32,701 bases of DNA from assembly GCA_014804425.1 (NCBI GenBank), contig JAAUZV010000012.1:279888-312588 (forward strand), read 5' to 3'. This DNA comes from Lachnospiraceae bacterium (lineage in GTDB: Bacteria; Bacillota; Clostridia; Lachnospirales; Lachnospiraceae). The position numbers and the translations under genes are program-made. The first letter of the stretch is position 1; every line of letters starts with the position of its first letter. Of this stretch, positions 7,438 through 17,032 are shown piece by piece. The notes beneath the pieces were generated by a model, which was not told where the DNA came from, ran no database searches, and saw only the letters and a list, made by a program, of their open reading frames with translations.

Positions 7438-7735
7438 CGCTGTGGCATGATAGCGATGAAACGTGAGGTTGCTGTGGGTGGAAAACAGATAACTTCCCAC
7501 AGGTTTTCCGTGGAGCGAATGTCAAGTTTATAAAACTGGCGACAAGTCACTGTACCAAACAACAGTCTACCAAGGGTAGAAACGACGTGTTGTAACTCTG
7601 CATCGACAAGGGCAGCAAGTGCAAGGGCAGCAAGTGCCTTGTAAAAATGTCGATTGCATGACACACACGGGAGAGTGTACAGTCACCGCTTGTCGTACTT
7701 CGATTGAAAAGTGCGAAAAGGAGGCGACTTTTTTT
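7438..7735 (+). promoter_or_regulatory. Structured 5' leader RNA of the S10 operon
   Basis: About 300 nt without a credible gene. Visible pairings are: a possible H-type pseudoknot (CTGTGGG 7472-7478 with CCCACAG 7496-7502; GGAAAAC 7480-7486 with GTTTTCC 7503-7509); a long-range helix CGACAAG 7540-7546 with CTTGTCG 7689-7695, continued by TGTAC 7551-7555 with GTACA 7677-7681; inside it, hairpin ACAAC/GTTGT plus TCTACC-AAG-GGTAGA (7559-7593) and TGCATCGAC 7599-7607 with GTCGATTGCA 7649-7658. At the end, AAGTGCG/CGACTT (7709-7715 with 7725-7730) places the Shine-Dalgarno in its loop just before five T residues and the rpsJ start. By analogy with other S10 operons it is probably an autogenous control element; the ligand is unknown. 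Confidence 0.65.
7607..7636 (+). repeat. Tandem 15-bp direct repeat in the S10 leader
   Basis: The unit CAAGGGCAGCAAGTG occurs twice back to back without mismatch inside the leader RNA. The second copy can fold with the following bases (CAAGGGCA 7622-7629 with TGCCTTG 7635-7641). Confidence 0.9.
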
Positions 7736-8053
7736 ATGGCAAATCAGATTATGAGAATCACCCTGAAGGCATACGACCATCAGTTAGTGGATGCATCTGC
7801 CAAAAAAATCATCGAGACAGTAAAGAAGAACGGTTCCCAGGTGAGCGGACCGGTTCCCCTTCCTACAAAGAAGGAAGTTGTGACGATTCTGCGTGCGGTT
7901 CACAAGTATAAGGATTCCCGTGAACAGTTCGAACAGAGAACACACAAGAGACTGATCGATATTATTGCACCCACACCGAAGACGGTCGATGCATTGCAGA
8001 GACTCGAGATGCCTGCCGGTGTCTATATCGACATCAAAATGAAAAACAAATAA
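7736..8053 (+). CDS. rpsJ: 30S ribosomal protein S10 (uS10, NusE)
   Basis: 105 residues, nearly full match in length to S10. The core is [13 protein letters not shown], with [31 protein letters not shown] split around the tRNA-head contact loop, then [14 protein letters not shown] at the end. It sits in the 30S head and also joins NusB in transcription antitermination. The start at 7736 has AAGGAGG eleven bases upstream; in-frame codons further upstream are leader RNA, not protein. First gene of the S10 operon, with no elongation factor genes before it. Confidence 0.97.
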   Translation: MANQIMRITLKAYDHQLVDASAKKIIETVKKNGSQVSGPVPLPTKKEVVTILRAVHKYKDSREQFEQRTHKRLIDIIAPTPKTVDALQRLEMPAGVYIDIKMKNK

Positions 8054-8113
8054 ACCTTCTACTAGTATGTGAACCGTTTGGTTCCGCCATGTAGAGCAAA
8101 CAGGAGGTAAATG

Positions 8114-8797
8114 ATGAAAAAAGCAATTTTGGCAACGAAGATCGGAATGACACAGATTTTCGCGGAAGACGGGACGCTGATCCCGGTTACGGTCCTTGAG
8201 GCAGGGCCTTGCGTGGTAACGCAGGTGAAGACACAGGAGAATGACGGCTACAGCGCCGTTCAGGTCGGCTTCGTGGACAAGAAAGACAGGATCATCAACA
8301 AGGATAAGGGCGGTAACAGAGAGATCATCCATGCGCACGGCGTAAATAAGCCGTTAAAGGGACATTTCGAGAAGGCGGGCGTATCTTCCAAGAGATATGT
8401 GAGAGAGTTCCGTTTTGAGAATGCCGAGGAATATGCATTAGCGCAGGAGATCAAGGCTGATATTTTTGCGGTCGGCGATAAGGTTGACGCATCGGCGATC
8501 AGCAAGGGCAAGGGCTTTCAGGGCGCCATTAAGAGATTAGGACAGTCGAGAGGACCGATGGCACACGGCTCCAAGTTCCATCGCCATCAGGGTTCCAACG
8601 GTGCGTGCTCCTCACCGAGCCGCGTGTTCAAGGGCAAGGGAATGCCGGGACACATGGGAAACAAGAAAGTCACGATCAAAAATCTTGAGGTCGTAAGAGT
8701 GGATGCGGATAAGAATCTGCTTTTGGTCAAGGGTTCCGTACCCGGACCGAAGAAGTCTTTGATCACCATTAAAGAGACCACTAAGGTTGAGGCATAA
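8114..8797 (+). CDS. rplC: 50S ribosomal protein L3 (uL3)
   Basis: 227 residues, slightly longer than typical L3 (about 210). It is an early-assembly protein whose long loop reaches the peptidyl transferase centre. The conserved loop [24 protein letters not shown] is recognisable, with Q159, the glutamine equivalent to the one methylated in some bacteria. ATG codons stand at 8111 and 8114; the second is preferred because it is six bases from GGAGG. Between rpsJ and this gene a small hairpin, GAACC-GTTT-GGTTC (8071-8084), is flanked by CTAC/GTAG. Confidence 0.97.
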   Translation: MKKAILATKIGMTQIFAEDGTLIPVTVLEAGPCVVTQVKTQENDGYSAVQVGFVDKKDRIINKDKGGNREIIHAHGVNKPLKGHFEKAGVSSKRYVREFRFENAEEYALAQEIKADIFAVGDKVDASAISKGKGFQGAIKRLGQSRGPMAHGSKFHRHQGSNGACSSPSRVFKGKGMPGHMGNKKVTIKNLEVVRVDADKNLLLVKGSVPGPKKSLITIKETTKVEA

Positions 8798-8824
8798 AGC
8801 AAGGACGAAAGGAGGAGCACTCAG

Positions 8825-9445
8825 ATGGCAAACGTATCTGTTTACAATATGGAAGGAAAAGAAGTCGGCAAGATGGACTTGAGCGATGCGGTATTCGGTG
8901 TTGAGATCAATGAGCATCTGGTACACATGGCAGTCGTTCAGCAACTTGCAAACAATCGTCAGGGCACGCAGAAAGCAAAAACGCGCGCCGAGGTTTCCGG
9001 CGGCGGAAGAAAGCCCTGGAGACAGAAGGGAACCGGTCACGCAAGACAGGGATCCACAAGAGCACCTCAATGGAAGGGCGGCGGCGTCGTATTCGCTCCG
9101 ACTCCGAGGGATTATTCTTTTAAGATGAACAAAAAAGAAAAACGCGCAGCATTAAAGTCCGCGCTGACAAGCAAGGTGCAGGACAGCAAGCTGATCGTAC
9201 TTGATGAGCTTACGCTCGACGAGATCAAGTCCAAGAAGATCGTGGAGATCGTAAACAATCTGCACGCAGAGAAAGCGTTGATCGTACTGAAGGAAAAGGA
9301 TGACAAGGTCATGCTCTCCGCAAGGAACATTCCGGATGTCGAGACGGCGCTGACGAACACCATCAACGTCTATGACGTGATGAAGGCGGGAACCGTTGTT
9401 CTGACAAAGGACGCGGTGAAGACGATCGAGGAGGTGTACGCATAA
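8825..9445 (+). CDS. rplD: 50S ribosomal protein L4 (uL4)
   Basis: 206 residues. The extended loop lining the nascent peptide tunnel is clear ([19 protein letters not shown], near 60-80), followed by [14 protein letters not shown]. In Escherichia coli L4 represses its own operon at the leader RNA; here the structured leader at 7438-7735 makes similar control possible but unproven. Its stop codon overlaps the rplW start by one base (TAATG), so the two are probably translationally coupled. Confidence 0.97.
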   Translation: MANVSVYNMEGKEVGKMDLSDAVFGVEINEHLVHMAVVQQLANNRQGTQKAKTRAEVSGGGRKPWRQKGTGHARQGSTRAPQWKGGGVVFAPTPRDYSFKMNKKEKRAALKSALTSKVQDSKLIVLDELTLDEIKSKKIVEIVNNLHAEKALIVLKEKDDKVMLSARNIPDVETALTNTINVYDVMKAGTVVLTKDAVKTIEEVYA

Positions 9446-9744
9446 TGGCAGACGTAAAGTATTATGATGTAATCCTCAAGCCGGTGATTACAGAGAAAAG
9501 TATGAATGAGATGGGCAGCAAGAAGTACACATTCCTTGTTCATGTCGATGCAAACAAGACAATGATCAAGGAGGCTGTCGAGAAAATGTTCGACGGTGTC
9601 AAGGTCGAGAAAGTAAACACGATGAACTTAGAGGGTAAGAAAAAGACCCGCGGACGTGTGACCGGAAAGACTGCGGCAACGAAGAAAGCAATTGTGAAGC
9701 TGACAGACGACAGCAAGGACATCGAGCTGTTCACAGGTCTGTAA
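9445..9744 (+). CDS. rplW: 50S ribosomal protein L23 (uL23)
   Basis: 99 residues, normal length. It begins with [14 protein letters not shown], the L23 signature, and has the basic loop [22 protein letters not shown]. It lies at the exit of the peptide tunnel, where trigger factor and the signal recognition particle dock. It starts within the rplD stop codon. Confidence 0.97.
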   Translation: MADVKYYDVILKPVITEKSMNEMGSKKYTFLVHVDANKTMIKEAVEKMFDGVKVEKVNTMNLEGKKKTRGRVTGKTAATKKAIVKLTDDSKDIELFTGL

Positions 9745-9798
9745 AGAAAAGGGACGTCATTTCACGATCCTGCAAATTATAGAAAAGGAGATACAATC

Positions 9799-10641
9799 AT
9801 GGGAATCAAGGTTTATAATCCCTATACACCTTCCAGACGTAATATGACCGGATCTGATTTCGCTGAGATCACGAAGGACACGCCGGAGAAGTCTTTGTGC
9901 ACTTCCTTAAAGAAGCATTCCGGCCGCAATAATCAGGGAAAGATCACGGTAAGACACCGCGGCGGCGGCAATAAGAGAAAGTATAGGATCATTGATTTTA
10001 AGAGAAATAAAGACGGAATCCCTGCAAAGGTTATCGGAATCGAGTACGATCCGAACAGAACGGCGAATATCGCGCTGATCTGCTACGCTGACGGTGAGAA
10101 GGCATATATCCTTGCACCGGCAGGCTTAACAGACGGCATGCAGGTAATGAACGGTCCGACAGCGGAGATCAAGGTTGGCAACTGCCTTCCGTTATCCGAG
10201 ATTCCTGTCGGTACACAGATCTACAGCATTGAGCTTCACCCGGGCAAGGGCGGACAGATGGTTCGCTCCGCAGGCAACAGCGCACAGCTGATGGCGAAGG
10301 AAGGCAAGTATGCGACCCTTCGTTTGCCGTCCGGTGAAATGAGAATGGTACCGATCGTATGCAGAGCATGTATCGGCACGGTCGGCAACGGTGATCACAA
10401 CCTGATCAACCTCGGCAAAGCAGGACGCAAGCGCCATATGGGTATCAGACCTACCGTCCGCGGTTCCGTTATGAACCCGAATGACCATCCGCACGGCGGT
10501 GGTGAGGGCAGAGCGCCCATCGGACGTCCGGGTCCCTGCACACCTTGGGGCAAGCCCGCACTCGGCTTAAAGACGCGTAAGAAGAAGAACAAGTCCAACA
10601 AGATGATTGTGAGAAGACGAGACGGCAGAGCTATCAAATAA
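9799..10641 (+). CDS. rplB: 50S ribosomal protein L2 (uL2)
   Basis: 280 residues, the usual length. It helps join the subunits and supports peptidyl transfer. The C-terminal signature [18 protein letters not shown] includes H230, equivalent to the functionally important histidine 229 of E. coli. The N-terminal RNA-binding region shows [20 protein letters not shown] good AAAAGGAG lies before the start. Confidence 0.98.
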   Translation: MGIKVYNPYTPSRRNMTGSDFAEITKDTPEKSLCTSLKKHSGRNNQGKITVRHRGGGNKRKYRIIDFKRNKDGIPAKVIGIEYDPNRTANIALICYADGEKAYILAPAGLTDGMQVMNGPTAEIKVGNCLPLSEIPVGTQIYSIELHPGKGGQMVRSAGNSAQLMAKEGKYATLRLPSGEMRMVPIVCRACIGTVGNGDHNLINLGKAGRKRHMGIRPTVRGSVMNPNDHPHGGGEGRAPIGRPGPCTPWGKPALGLKTRKKKNKSNKMIVRRRDGRAIK

Positions 10642-10657
10642 TTGAGGAGGAAAGACA

Positions 10658-10939
10658 ATGGCTAGATCACTGAAAAAAGGACCGTTTGCAGATGCAAGCT
10701 TACTGAAAAAAGTAGATGCAATGAATGCAGCAGGACAGAAGCAGGTTATTAAGACCTGGTCCCGTCGTTCCACAATCTTCCCGTCCTTCGTCGGACACAC
10801 GATTGCGGTGCATGACGGCAGAAAGCACGTTCCTGTATATGTAACAGAGGATATGGTCGGACACAAGCTCGGCGAGTTTGTTGCCACCAGAACCTTCAGA
10901 GGACACAAAAAAGACGACAAGAAGTCCGGCGTCAGATAA
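10658..10939 (+). CDS. rpsS: 30S ribosomal protein S19 (uS19)
   Basis: 93 residues, full length, beginning [12 protein letters not shown] with the conserved core [20 protein letters not shown]. It binds 16S rRNA in the 30S head with S13 and contacts the A-site finger. It follows rplB by 16 bases with a GAGGAGG ribosome binding site. Confidence 0.97.
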   Translation: MARSLKKGPFADASLLKKVDAMNAAGQKQVIKTWSRRSTIFPSFVGHTIAVHDGRKHVPVYVTEDMVGHKLGEFVATRTFRGHKKDDKKSGVR

Positions 10940-10961
10940 TTTTGAGAGGAGGTTTTAAGTC

Positions 10962-11348
10962 ATGGCAAAAGGACATCGTTCCCAAATTAAAAGAGAAAGA
11001 AATGCAAACAAAGATACCAGACCCTCCGCGAAGTTATCCTACGCGCGGGTTTCTGTTCAGAAAGCATGCTTTGTTTTGGATGCCATCAGAGGTAAAGATG
11101 TAACGACTGCGTTAGCAATCTTAGAGTATAATCCGAGATACGCTTCCGCGGTAACGAAGAAGCTGTTAGAGTCCGCCATCGCGAACGCAGAGAACAACAA
11201 TGGTATGAATCCTGAGAATTTATACATTGCGGAGTGCTATGCGAACAGCGGTCCCATCATGAAAAGAGTAAAACCGAGAGCACAGGGAAGGGCATACAGG
11301 ATCGAGAAGAGAATGAGTCATATCACCATTGTGCTGGATGAAAGATAA
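10962..11348 (+). CDS. rplV: 50S ribosomal protein L22 (uL22)
   Basis: 128 residues. The conserved [19 protein letters not shown] region and the C-terminal tunnel hairpin ([18 protein letters not shown]) are present. That hairpin forms part of the tunnel constriction near the macrolide site. An N-terminal extension of about 20 basic residues precedes the core, as in many Clostridia. Confidence 0.96.
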   Translation: MAKGHRSQIKRERNANKDTRPSAKLSYARVSVQKACFVLDAIRGKDVTTALAILEYNPRYASAVTKKLLESAIANAENNNGMNPENLYIAECYANSGPIMKRVKPRAQGRAYRIEKRMSHITIVLDER

Positions 11349-11359
11349 GGAGGAAGAAA

Positions 11360-12016
11360 ATGGGACAGAAAGTAAATCCTCATGGCTTGAGAGTCGGTAT
11401 TATTAAAGATTGGGATTCCAGATGGTATGCTGACGGTGAGTTCGCAGATTATCTGGTAGAAGATTATGAGATCAGAAAATATCTGAAGAAAAAATTAATG
11501 GCTGCCGGAGTTGCAAAGATCGAGATCGAGAGAGCATCCGACAGAGTCAAGGTGATCGTTTTCACGGCAAAGCCCGGCGTTGTCATCGGTAAGGGTGGCG
11601 CAGAGATCGAGATCACCAAGAAAGAGCTTTGCAAGCTGACCGGAAAGAACGTCCTGATCGACATCAAGGAGATCAAGAGACCGGACAGAGACGCACAGCT
11701 GGTAGCGGAGAATATTGCGCAGCAGTTAGAGAACCGTATTTCTTTCAGACGTGCAATGAAGTCCTGCATGCAGAGAACGATGAAGAGCGGCGCGCTCGGT
11801 ATCAAGGCAGCATGCGCAGGCCGTCTCGGCGGCGCGGATATGGCGCGTTCGGAGTTTTACAGCGAGGGCACGATTCCCCTTCAGACGCTGCGTGCGGATA
11901 TTGACTATGGCTTCGCAGAGGCAGATACCACCTACGGCAAGATTGGCGTAAAGGTATGGATCTATAAAGGTGAGGTACTTCCTACTAAGGCAAATGCGGA
12001 AGGGAGCGATAAATAA
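11360..12016 (+). CDS. rpsC: 30S ribosomal protein S3 (uS3)
   Basis: 218 residues. It begins [14 protein letters not shown], contains a KH-type RNA-binding loop ([11 protein letters not shown] near 74-84) and the conserved [20 protein letters not shown]. With S4 and S5 it lines the mRNA entry channel and helps unwind mRNA. Its TAA overlaps the rplP start by one base. Confidence 0.97.
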   Translation: MGQKVNPHGLRVGIIKDWDSRWYADGEFADYLVEDYEIRKYLKKKLMAAGVAKIEIERASDRVKVIVFTAKPGVVIGKGGAEIEITKKELCKLTGKNVLIDIKEIKRPDRDAQLVAENIAQQLENRISFRRAMKSCMQRTMKSGALGIKAACAGRLGGADMARSEFYSEGTIPLQTLRADIDYGFAEADTTYGKIGVKVWIYKGEVLPTKANAEGSDK

Positions 12017-12444
12017 TGTTAATGCCGAAAAGAGTAAAACGTCGTAAGCAGTTCCGTGGCAGCATGGCAGGTAAGGCAAGCCGCGGCAACACGATCACAT
12101 ATGGAGAGTACGGTATCGTTGCAACAGAGCCGTGCTGGATCAAGTCCAATCAGATTGAGGCTGCCCGTATTGCGATGACGCGTTATACGAAGCGTGCCGG
12201 ACAGGTATGGATCAAGATTTTTCCGGATAAGCCCGTAACGGCAAAGCCGGCAGAGACTCGTATGGGTTCCGGAAAAGGTTCCCTTGAGTATTGGGTAGCG
12301 GTTGTAAAGCCGGGACGCGTGATGTTTGAGATCGCCGGTATTCCTGAGGAGCAGGCAAAAGAGGCGCTTCGCCTTGCCGTTCACAAGCTTCCCTGCAAGT
12401 GTAAGATCGTGTCGAAAGCAGATTTGGAAGGTGGTGTATCATAA
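12016..12444 (+). CDS. rplP: 50S ribosomal protein L16 (uL16)
   Basis: 142 residues starting [15 protein letters not shown]. The start at 12016 is favoured over the in-frame ATG at 12022 because it is nine bases from GGGAG and coupled to the rpsC stop. Conserved [13 protein letters not shown] and the A-site loop [16 protein letters not shown] are present. It organises the A-site tRNA elbow on the 50S. Its own stop codon overlaps the rpmC start. Confidence 0.97.
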   Translation: MLMPKRVKRRKQFRGSMAGKASRGNTITYGEYGIVATEPCWIKSNQIEAARIAMTRYTKRAGQVWIKIFPDKPVTAKPAETRMGSGKGSLEYWVAVVKPGRVMFEIAGIPEEQAKEALRLAVHKLPCKCKIVSKADLEGGVS

Positions 12445-12647
12445 TGAAAACGAATAAATATGTTGAAGATTTGAAGACCAAATCATCTGCTGAGTTAGCT
12501 GAGAGCTTAGTCGAGGCTAAGAAAGAGCTTTTCAATTTGAGATTCCAGAATGCGACAAACCAGCTGGATAACACCGCACGGATCAAGGAAGTCCGCAAGA
12601 ACATTGCGAGAATCCAGACCGTGATCACACAGAAGGCAAACGCATAG
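12444..12647 (+). CDS. rpmC: 50S ribosomal protein L29 (uL29)
   Basis: 67 residues, a normal two-helix L29 ([37 protein letters not shown]). It binds next to L23 at the tunnel exit. It starts in the stop codon of rplP. Confidence 0.95.
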   Translation: MKTNKYVEDLKTKSSAELAESLVEAKKELFNLRFQNATNQLDNTARIKEVRKNIARIQTVITQKANA

Positions 12648-12661
12648 AAAGGAGATCCACC

Positions 12662-12916
12662 GTGGAAAGAAATTTGAGAAAAACCCGTACGGGCAAGGTT
12701 GTCAGCAATAAGATGGAGAAGACCATTGTTGTAGCCGTAGAGGATCATGTAAAGCATCCTCTTTACAATAAAATCGTAAAGAACACGAAGAAGTTCAAGG
12801 CTCATGACGAGAACAACGAGTGCAATATCGGCGACACCGTAAGGATTGCCGAGACGAGACCGCTCTCTAAGGATAAGAGATGGAGACTCGTGGAAATTGT
12901 CGAGAAGGCGAAATAA
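12662..12916 (+). CDS. rpsQ: 30S ribosomal protein S17 (uS17)
   Basis: 84 residues, translated from a GTG start at 12662 with AAAGGAG seven bases before it. It shows [22 protein letters not shown] and the conserved [16 protein letters not shown]. It is an OB-fold primary binder of 16S rRNA. Last gene of the classical S10 operon; a 51-base spacer without a terminator leads into rplN. Confidence 0.96.
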   Translation: MERNLRKTRTGKVVSNKMEKTIVVAVEDHVKHPLYNKIVKNTKKFKAHDENNECNIGDTVRIAETRPLSKDKRWRLVEIVEKAK

Positions 12917-12967
12917 TGCCTGCATTAGAAAACTCACGGGAAGTCGTGATTTGGAAGGAGAATTAGC

Positions 12968-13336
12968 ATGGTACAACAGGAAACCAGACTGAAGGTCGCT
13001 GACAATACCGGGGCAAAAGAACTGCTCTGCATCCGTGTGATGGGCGGCTCTACAAGAAGATATGCAGCTATCGGCGATGTGATCGTTGCTTCCGTCAAAG
13101 ATGCAACACCCGGCGGTGTTGTTAAAAAGGGTGACGTTGTGAAAGCAGTCGTTGTCCGCACCGTAAAAGGCGCCCGTCGTAAGGACGGTTCTTATATCAG
13201 GTTTGACGAGAATGCTGCCGTTATCATCAAGGATGATAAGACCCCGAGAGGAACCCGTATTTTCGGGCCGGTAGCGAGAGAGCTTCGTGAGAAACAGTTT
13301 ATGAAGATCGTTTCTCTGGCTCCCGAAGTATTATAA
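12968..13336 (+). CDS. rplN: 50S ribosomal protein L14 (uL14)
   Basis: 122 residues, the exact usual length. Recognised by [24 protein letters not shown] and the C-terminal [23 protein letters not shown]. It lies on the 50S interface near helix 14 of 16S rRNA and is the docking site of the silencing factor RsfS. First gene of the spc segment. Confidence 0.98.
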   Translation: MVQQETRLKVADNTGAKELLCIRVMGGSTRRYAAIGDVIVASVKDATPGGVVKKGDVVKAVVVRTVKGARRKDGSYIRFDENAAVIIKDDKTPRGTRIFGPVARELREKQFMKIVSLAPEVL

Positions 13337-13347
13337 GGAGGTGCCGT

Positions 13348-13659
13348 ATGTCAACATTTAAGATTAAAAAGGGCGATACCGTGAAGGTCATCGCAGGAAA
13401 AGATAAAGACAAAGAAGGCAAGGTTATTTCTGTAGACGCAAAAGCGAACAAGGTGCTTGTTGAGGGCGTCAACATGATAACAAAGCACACGAAACCTTCT
13501 GCTGCAAATGCAAACGGCGGCATTATCCAGAAAGAGGCGCCGATCGACGCTTCCAATGTGATGTATGTTCACAAGGGAAAGGTAACGAGGGTCGGCTTTA
13601 AGATGGATAAGGACAAGAAAGTCCGTTTTGCTAAGACAACCGGTGATGTCATCGATTAA
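13348..13659 (+). CDS. rplX: 50S ribosomal protein L24 (uL24)
   Basis: 103 residues with a KOW motif at the start (IKKGDTVKVIAGKDKDKEGKVI), then VEGVNMITKHTKP. It initiates assembly of the large subunit and sits near the tunnel exit. Spaced 11 bases from rplN, with TAAGGAGG before it. Confidence 0.97.
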   Translation: MSTFKIKKGDTVKVIAGKDKDKEGKVISVDAKANKVLVEGVNMITKHTKPSAANANGGIIQKEAPIDASNVMYVHKGKVTRVGFKMDKDKKVRFAKTTGDVID

Positions 13660-13683
13660 TTGTGAGGAAGGAGGTTATCAACT

Positions 13684-14226
13684 GTGAGTAGTAGACTGAA
13701 AGAAATGTATAATAAAGAGATCGTAGACGCCATGATGAAGAAGTTCGGCTACAAGAACGTGATGCAGGTTCCGAAGCTTAACAAGATCGTCGTAAACATG
13801 CGTGTCGGCGAGGCAAAGGACAACGCGAAGGTGTTGGAGGCTGCTGTCAGTGAGTTAGAGACGATTACAGGTCAGAAAGCGGTACTTACGAAGGCAAAGA
13901 AAGCCGTTGCAAACTTCAAGATCCGTGAGGGAATGGCGATCGGCTGCAAGGTAACGCTGCGAGGCGAAAAGATGTATGAGTTTCTTGACCGTCTGGTGAA
14001 TCTTGCGTTGCCCCGCGTACGCGATTTCCGCGGCGTGAATCCGAATGCGTTCGATGGCAGAGGCTCCTATGCGCTCGGCATCAAAGAGCAGATCATCTTC
14101 CCGGAGATTGAGTATGACAAGATCGATAAGGTAAGAGGTATGGACGTTATTATCGTCACGACTGCAAAGACCGACGAAGAGGCACGCGAGCTGTTGACCT
14201 TATTCAACATGCCGTTTGCGAAATAG
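13684..14226 (+). CDS. rplE: 50S ribosomal protein L5 (uL5)
   Basis: 180 residues, normal length, from a GTG start at 13684 behind GAAGGAGG. Conserved [38 protein letters not shown] and [20 protein letters not shown] are all present. It carries 5S rRNA into the central protuberance together with L18 and contacts P-site tRNA. Confidence 0.97.
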   Translation: MSSRLKEMYNKEIVDAMMKKFGYKNVMQVPKLNKIVVNMRVGEAKDNAKVLEAAVSELETITGQKAVLTKAKKAVANFKIREGMAIGCKVTLRGEKMYEFLDRLVNLALPRVRDFRGVNPNAFDGRGSYALGIKEQIIFPEIEYDKIDKVRGMDVIIVTTAKTDEEARELLTLFNMPFAK

Positions 14227-14240
14227 GAGGAGGTAAATTC

Positions 14241-14426
14241 ATGGCTAAAACATCAATGAAAATCAAACAGCAGCGCAAGCAGAAGTTCTCCTCGAGAGAA
14301 TACAATCGCTGCAAGATATGTGGTCGTCCACACGGATATTTAAGAAAATACGGAATCTGCAGAATTTGCTTCCGCGAGTTAGCGTATAAAGGTCAGATAC
14401 CCGGAGTAAAGAAAGCAAGCTGGTAA
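14241..14426 (+). CDS. rpsZ: 30S ribosomal protein S14, zinc-binding type (uS14)
   Basis: 61 residues with a complete zinc ribbon, C24-x2-C27 and C40-x2-C43. It is therefore the short zinc-dependent form (type Z), not the longer zinc-free paralogue induced under zinc starvation in some Bacillota. It stabilises the 30S head. Confidence 0.97.
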   Translation: MAKTSMKIKQQRKQKFSSREYNRCKICGRPHGYLRKYGICRICFRELAYKGQIPGVKKASW

Positions 14427-14450
14427 AAAATTTGAAGGAGGCAAATAATC

Positions 14451-14849
14451 ATGACTATGGATCCTATTGCAGATATGCTGACAAGAATACGAAACGCCAA
14501 TACTGCAAAACATGATACGGTTGACATCCCTGCTTCTAAAATGAAATTGGCGATTGCCGGGATTCTTTTAGACGAGGGCTATATCAAGAAGTATGACATT
14601 GTAGAGGACGGCGGTTTCAAGACCATCCGCATCACCTTAAAGTACGGCGCGGATAAGAATGACAAGATCATTTCCGGAATCAAGAGAATCTCCAAGCCCG
14701 GACTTCGTGTTTATGCGGGCAAGGATGAGCTTCCCAAGGTTCTCGGTGGCTTAGGCATCGCGATCATTTCCACCAATCAGGGTGTCATTACCGACAAGAA
14801 AGCACGTGAGCTTAATGTCGGCGGTGAGGTTTTGGCGTTCGTTTGGTAA
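14451..14849 (+). CDS. rpsH: 30S ribosomal protein S8 (uS8)
   Basis: 132 residues, starting with [14 protein letters not shown] and ending with the conserved GGEVLAFVW. It is a primary 16S rRNA binder and, in E. coli, the repressor of the spc operon through a site near rplE; no obvious copy of that site was identified here. A 73-base spacer separates it from rplF. Confidence 0.97.
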   Translation: MTMDPIADMLTRIRNANTAKHDTVDIPASKMKLAIAGILLDEGYIKKYDIVEDGGFKTIRITLKYGADKNDKIISGIKRISKPGLRVYAGKDELPKVLGGLGIAIISTNQGVITDKKARELNVGGEVLAFVW

Positions 14850-14922
14850 GCAGGCGAAAGCATATGCGTGGAAAACAGACAGCAACCAATAAACAGTGAT
14901 ACAATAAACAGGAGGTACGGGC

Positions 14923-15465
14923 ATGTCACGGATAGGTAGAATGCCAATCGCAATTCCGGCAGGAGTGACTGTGGATATTGCAGAAAATAATAAAGTGACC
15001 GTAAAGGGTCCTAAGGGAACGCTGGAGAGAGTGTTACCCGCAGAAATGGAGATTAAGCTGGACGGAGCGCAGGTGCTTGTTTCCCGCCCGAACGACTTAA
15101 AGAAAATGAAATCGTTACATGGTTTGACCAGAACACTGATCCACAACATGGTGGTCGGCGTGACAGACGGCTTTGAGAAAAAGCTCGAAGTAAACGGCGT
15201 AGGTTACAGGGCAGCAAAGGCAGGAAAGGTATTGACCTTATCCCTTGGCTACTCACATCCGGTTGAGATGACGGATCCCGAAGGTATTGAGACGGTGCTT
15301 GAGGGACAGAACATCATTATCGTAAAGGGCATTGATAAAGAAAAGGTTGGCCAATTCGCAGCTGAGATCAGAGATAAGAGAAGACCTGAGCCTTATAAGG
15401 GCAAGGGTATCAAGTATGCTGATGAGACGATCAGACGTAAAGTTGGTAAGACCGGTAAGAAATAA
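14923..15465 (+). CDS. rplF: 50S ribosomal protein L6 (uL6)
   Basis: 180 residues, usual length. It begins [15 protein letters not shown] and ends with the L6 signature ([17 protein letters not shown]) and a basic tail. It binds near the factor-binding site of the 50S. A strong AGGAGG precedes the start. Confidence 0.98.
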   Translation: MSRIGRMPIAIPAGVTVDIAENNKVTVKGPKGTLERVLPAEMEIKLDGAQVLVSRPNDLKKMKSLHGLTRTLIHNMVVGVTDGFEKKLEVNGVGYRAAKAGKVLTLSLGYSHPVEMTDPEGIETVLEGQNIIIVKGIDKEKVGQFAAEIRDKRRPEPYKGKGIKYADETIRRKVGKTGKK

Positions 15466-15482
15466 ATAAGGAGAGTAGAAAG

Positions 15483-15851
15483 ATGGTTAAAAAAGAATCA
15501 AGACAGAATATTCGTGTTAAAAAGCACATGAAAATTCGGAACCGTTTCAGCGGAACGGCCGAAAGACCTCGTCTGGCAGTATTCAGAAGCAATAATCATA
15601 TGTATGCTCAAATTATTGATGATACGGTCGGAAACACCCTTGTGGCAGCGTCCACACTGGAAAAGGGCGTAAAGAGTGAGCTTGAGAAAACCAACAACGT
15701 AGAGGCAGCAGCATATCTTGGCAAGGTGATCGCAGAGCGGGCTTTAGATAAAGGGATTAAGACTGTTGTATTTGACAGAGGTGGTTTCCTTTACACAGGC
15801 AAGATTGCAGCTTTGGCTGATGCAGCCAGAGAAGCCGGATTAGAATTCTAG
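15483..15851 (+). CDS. rplR: 50S ribosomal protein L18 (uL18)
   Basis: 122 residues. Conserved [27 protein letters not shown] and the ending [21 protein letters not shown] identify L18, the 5S rRNA partner of L5. Confidence 0.97.
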   Translation: MVKKESRQNIRVKKHMKIRNRFSGTAERPRLAVFRSNNHMYAQIIDDTVGNTLVAASTLEKGVKSELEKTNNVEAAAYLGKVIAERALDKGIKTVVFDRGGFLYTGKIAALADAAREAGLEF

Positions 15852-15869
15852 GAGGAAGGAGAACATCAT

Positions 15870-16376
15870 ATGAAACGCACAATCATAGATCCCAGTCAGT
15901 TAGAATTAACTGAGAAAGTTGTTTCCATTAAGCGCGTTACCAAGGTTGTAAAAGGCGGACGCAACATGCGCTTTACGGCGCTGGTTGTTGTTGGCGACGG
16001 AAACGGACATGTCGGCGCAGGTCTTGGCAAGGCGACCGAAATTCCTGAGGCAATCCGCAAAGGAAAAGAGGATGCGATCAAGAATCTGATCACGGTTTCG
16101 CTTGATGCGAATAACTCGATCACGCATGACCAGACCGGAAAATTCGGTTCCGCATGTGTACTTTTAAAGAAGTCTCCCGATGGTACCGGTATCATCGCAG
16201 GCGGCCCGGCGCGTAACGTGTGCGAGCTTGCAGGCATCAAGAACATCCGTACCAAGTCGCTTGGCTCCAACAATAAGCAGAACGTTGTACTTGCAACCAT
16301 TCAGGGATTAAGCACCCTGATGAGCCCGGAGGAAGTGGCAAGCAAGCGCGGCATTTCCGTCAGTGAGCTGATGTAA
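15870..16376 (+). CDS. rpsE: 30S ribosomal protein S5 (uS5)
   Basis: 168 residues. The N-terminal domain has [20 protein letters not shown] and [19 protein letters not shown]; the C-terminal domain has [17 protein letters not shown]. It is important for decoding accuracy and mRNA unwinding with S3 and S4. It follows rplR by 18 bases. Confidence 0.97.
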   Translation: MKRTIIDPSQLELTEKVVSIKRVTKVVKGGRNMRFTALVVVGDGNGHVGAGLGKATEIPEAIRKGKEDAIKNLITVSLDANNSITHDQTGKFGSACVLLKKSPDGTGIIAGGPARNVCELAGIKNIRTKSLGSNNKQNVVLATIQGLSTLMSPEEVASKRGISVSELM

Positions 16377-16390
16377 GGAGGGAAACCGAT

Positions 16391-16576
16391 ATGGCAGAGA
16401 AAATGTTAAAGATTACTTTGGTGAAATCTCCGATTGGCGCGGTTCCGAAGCATAGAAGAACGATCGAAGCATTAGGTCTTACCAAAATGCATAAGACGGT
16501 GACGATGCCGGATAACGCAGCGACAAAGGGCATGATTCAGCAGGTAGGATATATGTTAAAAGTAGAAGAAGCATAA
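16391..16576 (+). CDS. rpmD: 50S ribosomal protein L30 (uL30)
   Basis: 61 residues, the bacterial short form. KITLVKSPIGAVPKHRRTIEALGL is diagnostic. Spaced 14 bases from rpsE and 18 from rplO, each with a GGAGG-type site. Confidence 0.96.
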   Translation: MAEKMLKITLVKSPIGAVPKHRRTIEALGLTKMHKTVTMPDNAATKGMIQQVGYMLKVEEA

Positions 16577-16594
16577 AAAGGAGGTGTCAGTAGC

Positions 16595-17032
16595 ATGGAA
16601 TTATCAAATTTACATCCGGCAGAGGGCTCTAAGCATAATGATTTCAGAAAGGGCCGCGGACACGGATCCGGCAACGGCAAGACTGCGGGCAAGGGCCACA
16701 AGGGACAGAAAGCGCGTTCCGGCGCACCGAGACCGGGCTTTGAGGGTGGTCAGATGCCGTTATACAGACGCATTCCGAAGAGAGGCTTTCAGAATAGGAA
16801 TACGCTTGAGATCATCGGCATTAACCTTGGTCGATTAGAGGTATTCGAGGATGGAGATCAGGTCACCATCGAGACTCTGATGGAGAAGGGGATCGTGAAG
16901 AATCCGAGGGACGGAGTGAAGATACTTGGAAATGGAAAATTAACCAAGAAGCTCACGGTTCAGGCAAATGCCTTCAGCGCATCTGCGAAAGAAAAAATTG
17001 AGGCACTTGGTGGAACTGCAGAGGTGATTTAA
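16595..17032 (+). CDS. rplO: 50S ribosomal protein L15 (uL15)
   Basis: 145 residues. It begins [20 protein letters not shown], followed by the glycine- and basic-rich extension [18 protein letters not shown] and then [19 protein letters not shown]. It is a late-assembly protein of the 50S. Its stop codon overlaps the secY start (TAATG), coupling ribosome and translocon synthesis. Confidence 0.97.
   Translation: MELSNLHPAEGSKHNDFRKGRGHGSGNGKTAGKGHKGQKARSGAPRPGFEGGQMPLYRRIPKRGFQNRNTLEIIGINLGRLEVFEDGDQVTIETLMEKGIVKNPRDGVKILGNGKLTKKLTVQANAFSASAKEKIEALGGTAEVI

Noticed and set aside
7709..7716. AAGTGCGA before rpsJ as another copy of the palindromic element
   Set aside because: Only eight bases match, it is not next to a stop codon and is part of the Shine-Dalgarno hairpin.
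7619..7735. N-terminal extension of S10 from an in-frame ATG at 7619
   Set aside because: It has no ribosome binding site, is unlike S10 and lies within the structured leader; the start at 7736 has AAGGAGG and gives the family length.
12212..12976. 254-residue minus-strand frame opposite rplP-rpmC-rpsQ
   Set aside because: It spans three certain ribosomal genes and has no family likeness; a codon-bias shadow.
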